From positions 19,331,513 through 19,395,512 of the forward strand of contig CAIIXF020000004.1 of assembly GCA_903813345.2 (NCBI GenBank): a stretch of DNA of 64,000 nt. Direction: 5' to 3'. The notes under the pieces were generated by a model that was not told where the DNA came from, made no database searches, and worked only from the letters and a program-made list of their open reading frames with translations. Shown in pieces: positions 50,985 to 59,232 of this stretch (positions are counted from its first letter, which is position 1; every line of letters starts with the position of its first letter). This DNA is from Owenia fusiformis. Taxonomy: Eukaryota; Annelida; Polychaeta; Sabellida; Oweniidae. A program made the translations under genes and the position numbers.

Positions 50985-51715
50985 ATGAAACATATTGATG
51001 AATTTGTTCATACAAACTGGAAAAAGTATATAATCTGGGTTCTCCACTTTCAATGAACACATTTTTTGTACTTTCTCCTGCATGTCTGAACAAATATTTT
51101 GTGTCCATTCTCCAACATGCATAAGCAAATGATTTGTACTTTCTCCATTGTGCATGAACCAAAACGTTGTTCATTCTCTTCCGTGATTTCAATATTTTGT
51201 TAATTAATCAATGTGTCAGAACGAATAAAATGTACCTAAACCAGTGAGCATGAACGAATTTAATGTACTACAATATCTATAATGTGTATGAAGAGACATT
51301 ACGCTCTTTCTCCAGTATGGACATGTATATGAACCAACACGCCTTTGTATATACTTTCTCCAGTATGTATGAACAAATATCATGTACTCCATTGTTTATG
51401 AACACACATTTTGTATAAACAAATACTATGTACTTTCTCCAGTGTGTATGAACGTACAGAGTATTGGTTAAATAACTAAAGTGAAAGTACATAATATTTG
51501 CTCATACACACTGGAGAAAGTACATGATATTTGTCAATACACGACAGTTAAAATTTATTGTTTCATATATACACTGGAAAAATATAAATAGTAGTCCATA
51601 CACACATACACAGAAAGTAAATAAAACAATAAAATATTGGTTTAGGCACATAGGAAATTAACCTAGTTTCGATTCATACATACTGGAGAAAGTATACACA
51701 GAGGAGTGTAACTAA
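50985..51715. repeat. Diverged tandem field of (A)CTGGAGAAAGTAC motifs that switches orientation
   Basis: From ~51055 to ~51450 the motif appears as tactttctcca(g/t)t(a/g)tgtatgaac; copies lie near 51070, 51107, 51138, 51302, 51355 and 51432. After ~51480 the same motif runs the other way (catacacactggagaaagtac at ~51502, cattcatacatactggagaaagta near 51670), and one such copy also lies at ~51008. Spacing is irregular at 33-80 bp. Read on the appropriate strand some copies give HTGES, like a C2H2 zinc-finger linker, but no Cys/His pairs follow, so I call it a noncoding repeat. Confidence 0.65.
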
Positions 51716-51717
51716 GA

Positions 51718-52000
51718 AAATGTGACTCAAAAACAGTTAAAAGTTGGACTTTTAGAAAGGTCACCAGACAGAATCTATTGCATTTTTGAGAAAGTGTGCC
51801 AAATATATTATTTGAAATTATAGAAGCTTTTGGAAATTTGAATTCATTCCTAAAAATAGAAAACTGCTTTAGAAAGCAATCCATTCTCTTTTTATGATCA
51901 CAATTTTTGTTTCAGACAACTTTTCAAAATTTCATAGCTCCTATGACATGTATGATTTAGAGTAATATATTTGGCACAATTTCTGAGAAGTCTTTCACAT
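51718..52000. repeat. Partial, diverged third copy of the foldback element
   Basis: The sequence atgtgactcaaaaacagttaaaagttgg, gaaaggtcacc, gaatct, gagaaagtgtgccaaatatatta, then tttcagacaacttttcaaaatttca and agagtaatatatttggcacaatttctgagaag matches the inner parts of both arms of the 50212-50964 foldback. Motif-bearing sequence (ggagaaagta and agagagagta) lies on both sides in the same orientation, which suggests insertion into that field. Confidence 0.7.
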
Positions 52001-52043
52001 GATGTTTAGGGTCATTCATTCATACAAACTAGAGAGAGTATGA

Positions 52044-52380
52044 GAATATTGATTAATCCAATCTGAGTAATATGATAGATAGTTGGTTCTTCAAAAAGAG
52101 AGGTTTACTTAGATTTTGAATATCAAATAGATTTAGATCAAGTGTTATAAAGAATCTGATCTTCTTAACTTCGAGCACGCAGATAAATATTCAATGGATT
52201 TACATAAAATGCAGAGTTCCTGTGACAATGGCATTTATTTTTAATAATCAAGAAAGTACTTTGCACCCTCCCGCCAAGTTAGGAAGAAGCCAGAACTTTC
52301 ATTCTGGTACACATCGCATCTAGAAACATGTCTGTGTCTATCATGTAAGAAGAGAGGGTCAAGGTATTCCATGGTGGAGC
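52044..52380. other. Spacer, no recognised feature
   Basis: No ORF, RNA gene or clear repeat is visible between the foldback copy and the terminal-inverted-repeat element. Confidence 0.4.
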
Positions 52381-52385
52381 ATTTT

Positions 52386-53545
52386 CACACTACCCTACCA
52401 CGTGACCACGTTTAAAAGGGAAACAGGGTACAGCTTAGTTGCAAATGGAGGACGTGGGTTTAATTCCATATTTCTGAACGTAAAATACATTTTACATATA
52501 TTTCTAGTGTTCTACCAGACATAGAATTGATTCATCAATATCAATGTAGAATATTGTTGGCAAAAAACCACTATAGGCAAAGATAGATAATAGTGGTCGC
52601 AGTGAAGCAAAACCAAATGCAATACACGATACATTTCAGTAAATCTATCAACGTACAGGGAGCATGTAAGTGTCCCTTCGAAAATGTTACATTGATATGT
52701 AACAAAAAAACAGTTAACTGTTGTTTAAACTGCGTGTCATCGTGTTATAGGTTGATACGTTTTCTAGTATGTTAGTCAACTGTATTTTTGTGAATTTGAA
52801 CAAAACATTTTGAATGGTCGGGTTTTTAGGACGGTAGTGAATTAGACCATTCAAGGGGTTCTATAGAAAGATTCTTCATATGTAGTTCAGGCAATTTTAA
52901 TTATTCTGAGTAGCAAATAGTCATTAATACTGATAGCGGATAGTCATTTATCATTAACGTGTTGATATTTAATTTCGTTATTTAATTTCAATTTGATACT
53001 CTAGTAACACATATAATCTAGCGTTCTTGTTAATTTAATGACTAAAATGCATACGACTTGAAAGCCTGTGTCTAAATCTACAAAATAATGTTTACTTTAT
53101 TTGGATTAAATAACAATTGATGACACCTCAAAGCATCAACAGGCGGCCTTTTTAGCATTACTTTCACTGTTTGCAACGTAAATGTACATGAGGTCGGGAC
53201 ATAGTATGTCTGTATAATCAGCTTACTTTCTCGCTCCCTGTACTATTGAACAATTTACATTCCTTGTACCCTGTATTGATCAACTTTTGCAGCTGTGTAC
53301 CGTGTACTATGACATATCAAATATTTTAAAATTTAAAACGATATTATTTACATTATTTCTTCAACTATCATATAACTTGGAACATGGACTTCACTATTGC
53401 ACCACTGAAGTGTAGCGAATAGCAATATTGACTCACTCCGAGCACCAAACGTATTAACCTTTTGACTAAGCAGTCGATATACTCAAAAGCGACATGTTTG
53501 AAAGCCAAAAGATTCGCGCATGCGCGATCGAGGTAGGGTAGTGTG
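52386..53545. mobile_element. Non-autonomous DNA transposon with 14-bp TIRs and ATTTT target duplication
   Basis: The ends are CACACTACCCTACC (52386-52399) and its exact reverse complement (53532-53545). Each end is flanked directly by ATTTT (52381-52385 and 53546-53550), a perfect 5-bp target duplication. The element is 1160 bp and AT-rich. The best ORF (52593-52775, 60 codons) shows no motif and I do not call it. About 53240-53300 holds a short diverged duplication (ccctgta(c/t)...attga.caa). A 5-bp duplication with ends beginning CAC would suit Transib-like elements, but 14 bp is too little to assign a superfamily. Confidence 0.8.
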
Positions 53546-53550
53546 ATTTT

Positions 53551-53957
53551 GGAAACCCTTCTTAGAAATTGCTATGCTGAAAATGGGCTATTGGTATACA
53601 CTGTGTACAAGTAATGCAGATTGCTCCGATTTTCACTACGGCGACATGCCGATTGAGTATTTTGTTCAAAATTAAATACAATATTGAACAAACGGAGCAA
53701 ATGTGACCCAGGCATCAGTGTAGTATGAATTTATTTTGTTAGGATGCCAGTCAGAGCTCTTGGTGCAAGTACTAAGTTTGCAAACATGCATGTCAACCAT
53801 GGCCAATTAGAAAAGTGCACCCCTTCTATATGATAATATAAACCATTCCTACACCTTGGTTTAGCTTTGGATCACTATGCTATCACTATGTGGCAGAAAT
53901 GCATTCTGATTGGATATAAATGATCACATGACTTAGTTCACCAAGGTATCAGGAGAT
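53551..53957. other. Spacer, no recognised feature
   Basis: No ORF, RNA gene or repeat is seen between the TIR element and the next GTTGGCC-type copy. Confidence 0.4.
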
Positions 53958-54080
53958 GGCATGCCAAAATGTAAAATCTCTATTAGCGGCAGCCAACGAA
54001 GGGCCAATGTTGGCCCAACTACAATTTGCCAACTTCAATTTTGATCCTGCGGTATTAGCGGCAGCCAACGACGTCCCCGT
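53958..54080. repeat. Dispersed-repeat copy (ggcatgcc / tattagcggcagcc family)
   Basis: The copy begins with the exact reverse complement (53958-53981) of 49781-49804, then carries tattagcggcagccaacgaagggccaatgttggcccaacta and a second ggtattagcggcagccaacgacg. It is a rearranged relative of the 49686-49804 copy. Short ORFs on both strands (63 and 64 codons) cross it and are not genes. Confidence 0.75.
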
Positions 54081-54240
54081 AGAAATCAACTGGCTCAACA
54101 AGATCGAATCATTATTTGTCAATGTTTCACGATCACTTTTCATTTGATATTACATCCTAGCACTTTGAATAACATTTGTAAATTGTCCTGATGTAATTAA
54201 AATGAAAAAACTATCATTTATCAACAGAAATTTAAAGTTC

Positions 54241-54372
54241 GCCGTGCGGTTGCCGTGGGAAATGTGACTGCAAAAGTATGAGAGCGCAGAAATTCCACGG
54301 CGAGCGTAGAAATGTTACTGGCCGCAGATATGATAGGCCGCACGGCGGCCGCAGGAAATGTGACTGGGGTGT
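54241..54372. repeat. GC-rich patch with inverted and direct repeats
   Basis: The inverted pair gccgtgcgg (54241-54249) / ccgcacggc (54338-54346) encloses degenerate g(g)aaatgtgactg modules at ~54260, ~54310 and ~54354. The patch stands out in an AT-rich setting and is probably a small repeat relic; family unknown. Confidence 0.45.
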
Positions 54373-54427
54373 TAGTGTTATATCTTCCTTGTTTATCAGT
54401 GCTTGGATTTCAGTTTGATTGTTATTG

Positions 54428-54934
54428 GAGAGGTTAAGCTAACGATGTTTTTCACAACGTAACCGTGAACGCAAAGTACAAAAATTAACAAAGGAATGTA
54501 TCGAGCGCTCATAGTTTTATGCGCGCTTAGTCTACTTCAGATACTCTTTCAGCTTCAGAGTTTCGGGTTTAGAACGGGAGATTTTGAAATTTGACGTTGG
54601 GTCAACGGGAACCATTTTACTCGTGTCTATTGAACATTATGCTGTCAATTTTGATTTCGATGCACAGTTGAATTCTTGCTGAACACGATGATGTATGTCA
54701 TGCATGATTTAGCGCCAAAAATCTTACGAAACCAGCTCGTTTAAAATATGTATTAGAAAACCAGCTATAAAACCGCATCAATGACATACTATAGAATCAT
54801 TACACGCAATGGTGTAGTCTAAACAAACACTGGATTTGAACGGCTATTTATATGAGAAGGCTACATGAATTTGTATATGGTCGAGTGATACGTACAGGTT
54901 CAGTTTCGATTATATATGCAAAGCTTAACCTCTC
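54428..54934. mobile_element. 507-bp element with 13-bp TIRs (copy 1)
   Basis: The ends are GAGAGGTTAAGCT (54428-54440) and its exact reverse complement AGCTTAACCTCTC (54922-54934). Flanks are tgTTATTG on the left and aaaTATTG on the right; these agree at five of eight positions, so an eroded 8-bp target duplication is possible but not shown. There is no ORF of note. A second, directly oriented copy starts at 63491. The pair could instead be read as LTRs around the gag region, but 13-bp terminal inverted repeats, the lack of TG...CA ends, and no primer-binding site or polypurine tract next to them argue against that. Confidence 0.75.
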
Positions 54935-55112
54935 AAATATTGAGATTGCAACGTTTAGTTTTCATATGGTGTGCATGCCTGTGATTGGTTAATCTCAGAT
55001 CAGCTGGAAGGAAGGTTCCAGCCTACTGTTTATCTGTCTGCATCAGTTGCTTATTGTGTCTGTCAATTTGCACTTGGTTAACTCTAAGCGTTAAAGCCTC
55101 TTGTTTAGTAAA

Positions 55113-55685
55113 ATGAAGGGACCTATGCCTAGTGTGTACAATGGTACAAGTAATTTTAAACATTATGAAATCCAGTTTCGTATCATTGCTGACTTTCATG
55201 GTTGGGATGACAAAACAAGTGCAGTTTATCTTGTTTCATTATTGCGAGTTGACGCAGTCAAGGTTCTTAGTCCTCTTCAACCTGCTGATAGGATTGACTT
55301 TGAAGTGCTTACTAGAACTTTGAGATTGTATTTTTCTCCTATTTATGATGCTCATTTCTACTGGTCAAAATTGCAAGAACGGAGTAGATTGGGTAGAAAG
55401 TCTGGTGAATCATTACTTTCTTTGGCATTGGATATTCAGGGTCTAGTTTGTGAGGCTTTTCCTGATTTTTCTCACTCTGAAAGGCAAAGATATTCTGTTG
55501 ATTACTTTCTTGATTCCTTGAAATCTGATATTGACTTGGCCTGGTTTGTGAAACAGAGCTCGCCTACTAGCCTATTAGATGCAGTTCGCCAGGGTACGTT
55601 ATATGAGGACCATTGGTACAAAGAACGTCATCGGCGATGCGAAAATGTGCCCCTTGAAAACAACCCTCGTAAAAGGTTGTGCTGA
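55113..55685 (+). CDS. Gypsy-type retrotransposon Gag, capsid-like part (frame ends early)
   Basis: The ORF is 190 codons from the first ATG at 55113; the open frame begins at TTG 55101, but ATG is the better start. It reads PSVYNGTSNFKHYEIQFRII, then GWDDKTSAVYLVSLLR...AVKVLSPL, a Y-containing helix, a LQERSR.GRKSGESLLSLA segment, and a SLLDAVRQG end. Gly/Trp near the start, a hydrophobic LxxxLR..A..vL and the R...ESL.eLA pattern are typical of the retrotransposon Gag (capsid) family of metazoan Gypsy elements, whose job is particle assembly. The frame stops at 55685 before any zinc knuckle, which lies in the +1 frame. No protease, reverse transcriptase, RNase H or integrase follows. The family call rests on pattern recognition, not on a search. 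Confidence 0.72.
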   Translation: MKGPMPSVYNGTSNFKHYEIQFRIIADFHGWDDKTSAVYLVSLLRVDAVKVLSPLQPADRIDFEVLTRTLRLYFSPIYDAHFYWSKLQERSRLGRKSGESLLSLALDIQGLVCEAFPDFSHSERQRYSVDYFLDSLKSDIDLAWFVKQSSPTSLLDAVRQGTLYEDHWYKERHRRCENVPLENNPRKRLC

Positions 55686-56175
55686 GGAGACAACCTCTGC
55701 ATTTGGTTGTGCTACAGAAACTGATTGTGCCAAAGAAACAACAATCACTAATAATTGCGTTAAGAAGATGACATCTGTAATCGATGGCAGTGCTAAGAGA
55801 ACAGTAATTTATACTGATTGTGCAAAGAGAACGGATGACGTCAGTGATTGTGCTACCCATACAAAATCTATTATTGATTGTGCTAGGAGATCAACTATTG
55901 ACAATGATTGTGCTACCGAGACAATCAATGCTAATGATTGTGCTTCGATGAATTCTGCGTTACATATAATCGAGACAGCGACTTCGACAGTGATAAACAC
56001 TTTATTGAATGGTGAATGCAGAGACATTTTGGTGAAACGTAAGGCGCCATCTATTGATAAAACAACAGAGACTAGGAGCTACAGAAGAAAGCATCATTTG
56101 TGCTACAAATGTGGGGACGTAACCCATATGTATGTGAATTGTCCGTTGAAACATACTGCCATTAGAGACGTTTAG
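55579..56175 (+). pseudogene. Gag nucleocapsid-like tail in +1 frame: Cys-rich repeat and CCHC zinc knuckle
   Basis: This frame overlaps the end of the capsid ORF by 107 nt and is shifted by +1. Its first ~35 codons, which overlap the capsid frame, are probably not used. It then encodes a repeated module of about ten residues with a DCA core and acidic, basic and Thr residues, most regular from DCAKRT to DCASMN. Near the end, CYKCGDVTHMYVNC fits CX2CX4HX4C, the retroviral-type zinc knuckle that binds RNA, preceded by a basic RSYRRKHH. The frame stops at 56175. It was very likely one Gag with the upstream ORF, separated either by a one-base mutation or by +1 translational frameshifting. Nothing resembling a protease or polymerase follows. 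Confidence 0.68.
55814..55963 (+). repeat. 30-bp coding tandem repeat inside Gag (DCA repeat)
   Basis: Five units of about 30 bp begin with gattgtgc(t/a) at ~55816, 55846, 55876, 55906 and 55936; less regular copies lie upstream to ~55690. The unit is ten codons, so the frame is kept. The encoded consensus is DCA + seven mostly polar residues. Confidence 0.75.
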
Positions 56176-57112
56176 GTGATATATTATAATCTACGTGACG
56201 GCTGAATGAAAAGTCAACATTTGATTTATAGTGATATATGATGATGAAACAAGTGATGAACTGTGTTATTCATATTCAACAGTTTTGTGCTGAGCTTACT
56301 CGAGTCTCTAGCTTACAGCTAGACGAAACTTCATTGATTTCGTATGTACTGTGCTACACGCACCTACACGCACCTAGCACTCATTTTTGATAAATTTTAT
56401 AAATATTTTTAAGAATATTAATCATATTTAGGATGAAGCGTTGCTTGTCTGGATTTAGATATTTCAAAATTTCATTTCGGAGTTTTGACACATGGTGAAA
56501 TTTTCTCGCTGTAGCTAAAAATGGCTTCCGGTTCTGGACGTGAATAACATTTGAAATTATTCTCGCTTAAAGAAATCAAATATAACAATAGATTCAGACG
56601 GGGATGTGAGCTGATGTTCTTCAAATCTATACATAAAGGTATATTTCATATTATTATGCCATATTTACTGTGCGTGTGACACAATGATTTACAATATTTA
56701 TAATACTAAGGCAGCTCAATCTTCCTCCTCAAAGCCGGAATATAGAGAAGGCTTTGGACCGAAGTAATGCTGAGCCATGATGAACTATGATGCCATCTAT
56801 TATTCTACTTTTAGTGCGATGCTGATTAAGGACTGATCACCCTGAAATCATGATTTGTAGTACTGCATTTCTTATACACGGACACTATTTGGATAATCAT
56901 AATTCATTTTAGCTGCATAATGCGTGATTATATGTATCGATTGTGTATTGTGTAGTTTATATTGCTGTATGACCTGCATAACTATATATTTTTGTAATCT
57001 GTTTAATTCATGTTAGGTTAGGAAGATATTGTACATTTTTGATGACATTGTTTTTATTGTAACCTTCAACTTACAGAGTGTGACGCTGTGAGTTCGGGAC
57101 GAACTCTTTTTC
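56176..57112 (+). other. Noncoding interior of the gag-only retroelement
   Basis: There are 0.9 kb of AT-rich DNA between the zinc-knuckle frame and the polypurine tract. No ORF, polymerase motif or repeat is visible. In a complete Gypsy element, pol (about 3 kb) would lie here. Confidence 0.6.
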
Positions 57113-57123
57113 AAAAGAGGGGG
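57113..57123 (+). promoter_or_regulatory. Polypurine tract of the LTR retroelement
   Basis: AAAAGAGGGGG stands three bases before TGTAATG, following ttcgggacgaactctttttc. A purine run just upstream of a TG-starting repeat is the plus-strand priming site of LTR retroelements, and this wording (gacgaactc..., A/G run, TGTAATG) is typical of Gypsy-group elements. Confidence 0.75.
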
Positions 57124-57327
57124 TTATGTAATGATCCTGGCATCATTACTTTGTACTTTTATTTGTACATTCATTTTATTTTATATTGAGTTTGTGCATT
57201 ATCTTTTAGATACTTGTTTCAAATGTTATTTTGTTTATAATGTGATTTTACAAGGACCATCAGTCCTAAAAGTGTTTTTAAGCAGAGAAAGAAGCTTAGC
57301 CAATGAGAGTCAAGTTAGGGGGATAAG

Positions 57328-57335
57328 TATTTAAT
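57328..57335 (+). promoter_or_regulatory. Candidate TATA box in the LTR
   Basis: TATTTAAT lies ~200 bp into the LTR, with CCAAT at 57300-57304 upstream. It is in a plausible position for a U3 promoter. It is identified by sequence only. Confidence 0.4.
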
Positions 57336-57419
57336 GCATTGACCAATGGTGTTAGCTCTAGCTGATTGTTATATTTTGTGAAGTAAGTAATATTTTTTAG
57401 TGTTAAGGACAGAATGTAG

Positions 57420-57663
57420 TTTTGAGGCTGGAATAGTGAGCGTGTGAGAAACATGGGAGAAAGGTCTTGGATTGTTAGAATGTAGATTTGAGGCTGAGAT
57501 AGTGAAGATGAGAGAAACTTAGGAGAAACTAGAATGTAGATTTGAGACTGAGAAAGTGAACATGGGTGAAACATAGGAGAAATTGAATTGCTTGAGTTAA
57601 ATTTGAGACTGATAAGTGAATATGGGACAAACAAAGGAGAAACCTAATGAATTGCTCGAGTTG
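57420..57663 (+). repeat. Four-unit tandem repeat inside the LTR
   Basis: Units begin (a)tttgag(g/a)ctg at ~57420, 57485, 57539 and 57600, each with gtga.....g.g(a)gaaac....ggagaaa and gaatgtag or aattgct. Unit lengths are 54-65 bp. The inverted copy at 46181-46359 carries about three of the same units, so the expansion predates the split of the two LTR copies. Confidence 0.85.
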
Positions 57664-58509
57664 GGAAATGAACTTGGAAAACCAGAATTATGGATGGACA
57701 TTTTAGGATTATAAACAAGACTAGGCTATAATGTAGATTTCAGTCTGGCATTTTCAGCATTTTTTATTATTTCATTAAGAGTTTTGCGCTTGTAAAACTC
57801 TTTTATCTGCCTTGTTTTGAATAAGTGATTGAAGTTCTACATGGGATTTTTGTAAAATTTCTGAGTGTTTGAACTTAAAACTCTCTTGGGATTATCAATC
57901 ACAGTTCAATCGAATGCAGATATTTTAGAACATTTTAGTTCTTTCAATTACATGTAATTGATGATTTGCGATCACCGAATGGATTCTGTCTTTTAGGGAC
58001 GTCACAATTAGGTCACCCAGCTTTAGATGCTTGATTTTGAGAGATCATCTTCTATATTTCGTGCTTTATTGATTTATTTGTAAGTTTTATTCTAAAGGAA
58101 TCTTGGGCTATTGTTCAGGATTCTGGGGAGCCGCTTTTTAGTCGGTTACCACAACGCTAAAACTTCTCAATTATATGAGTTACTTTTTGTTTCCAGTTTA
58201 TAACTGAAATCTCATTGTCTCAGTTCCTTAAATTCTCAACCTCGTGGTTTTGAGATCTCGGAACCTTGATGCATTTCGAGGGATAAGGTTGTTTCAGTTT
58301 AAACTCATTTTTTATACTTCCAACTTTAGTCTTGAATATTCAAGTGGATTTCTGTCAGGCTCTGTAAGGAATATCCTCTGTTATTTGGCTCAGAGATCAG
58401 TGTGTATCAAGGGATTTCCATGAATTTCTGCTTTTTGAGTGTTCCATTATTTTAAGGTGCTCATGGTCACCGTAGTGTTGATTAATTCAGGTCATCCATA
58501 TAATTAGAG

Positions 58510-58591
58510 AACTTTTGTCATGTAAGTGGAGTTAAATGTTGGGAATATGTAGATAACTTTTGTCATGTAAGTGGAGTTAAATGCTGGGAAT
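58510..58591 (+). repeat. 45-bp direct duplication in the LTR
   Basis: The sequence aacttttgtcatgtaagtgg and its continuation agttaaatg(t/c)tgggaat occurs at 58510 and again at 58555, nearly identical. Confidence 0.85.
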
Positions 58592-59137
58592 GAGATAGTT
58601 AGTGAGATTGGTGAGATTCTTAATCAGAGTAAGTTCAATAATAAGATCGTTCCTGTTGTGAGTTAACAGTGTCTTATTCGTTCGAACTTCGTGACTCTGA
58701 TTATGTAAATATTCCTTTGTAAATATACCATTTTATACAGCATATTCTATATATTCAGATTTATATCATTATTAAAATTATATAATCTTAATATCTTTGT
58801 CTGTTGTTTTGCGTAAAAGGTGGTCAATTTGATCTAAAGTTTATTTTCAACAGATTGTTTCATCTTCATTTAAGACCCATATATTTAAGGGGTCATATCA
58901 AGCTCATTATTGCGATCTGTTGAGAATACTTAGGTGCAAGTTGTGTTAGAGATTCCATTTATATCATTATATATTGCAATCACCCCCTCCCACAGTAAGC
59001 AGTATTTCAGTCCCATTTGTCATTTAAAGGTGTCAGCACTTTCCAGTATTATATTATTCCAAATTCCCCTTAATGACCAAGCGAATAATTTGATTAACTC
59101 AATTCAAGATCAAGTCAAAGTTTAGTTTCATAATATT

Positions 59138-59187
59138 CCCGGCCCTAGCCATGCTACCACGTTTTGTTGTTAAGAGAGAGGGCCGGG
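59138..59187. other. Stem-loop near the LTR end
   Basis: CCCGGCCCT (59138-59146) and AGGGCCGGG (59179-59187) can form a perfect 9-bp GC-rich stem with a 32-nt loop, ten bases before the proposed LTR end. A structured U5 region or a terminator-like role is possible; this is inference. Confidence 0.5.
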
Positions 59188-59232
59188 TTTTATTACACTG
59201 AAATTTGATTAACCTTAGGAATTTTTTTTTTT

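Larger units (their letters stand above)
57127..59197 (+). mobile_element. 3' LTR of a Gypsy-type element (~2.07 kb)
   Basis: The left end TGTAATGATC follows the polypurine tract. The best right end is ATTACA at 59192-59197, giving a 6-bp terminal inverted repeat TGTAAT...ATTACA with TG...CA termini. Inside are CCAAT (57300 and 57343), a TATA-like TATTTAAT (57328), a 54-65-bp tandem repeat (57420-57663), a 45-bp direct duplication (58510-58591), ATTAAA near 58776, and a 9-bp stem (cccggccct 59138-59146 / agggccggg 59179-59187) just before the end. Part of the LTR recurs inverted at 46181-46359, which supports it being a multi-copy repeat. No matching 5' LTR is found upstream of gag. The left boundary is well supported, the right boundary moderately. 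Confidence 0.7.

Noticed and set aside
51663-51884. 73-codon minus-strand ORF
   Set aside because: It lies in the partial foldback copy and has no motif.
52593-52775. 60-codon Cys-containing ORF inside the 52386-53545 element
   Set aside because: It is short, has no recognisable zinc-binding spacing or relatives, and AT-rich DNA gives ORFs of this size by chance.
55567-56027. Minus-strand ORFs of 72 and 97 codons opposite gag
   Set aside because: They are antisense shadows of the Gag coding repeat.
57131-57634. ORFs of 67 (plus) and 112 (minus) codons in the LTR
   Set aside because: They lie in the LTR; the minus-strand one reads its tandem repeat.
58934-59125. 63-codon plus-strand ORF
   Set aside because: It lies inside the LTR and has no domain or context.
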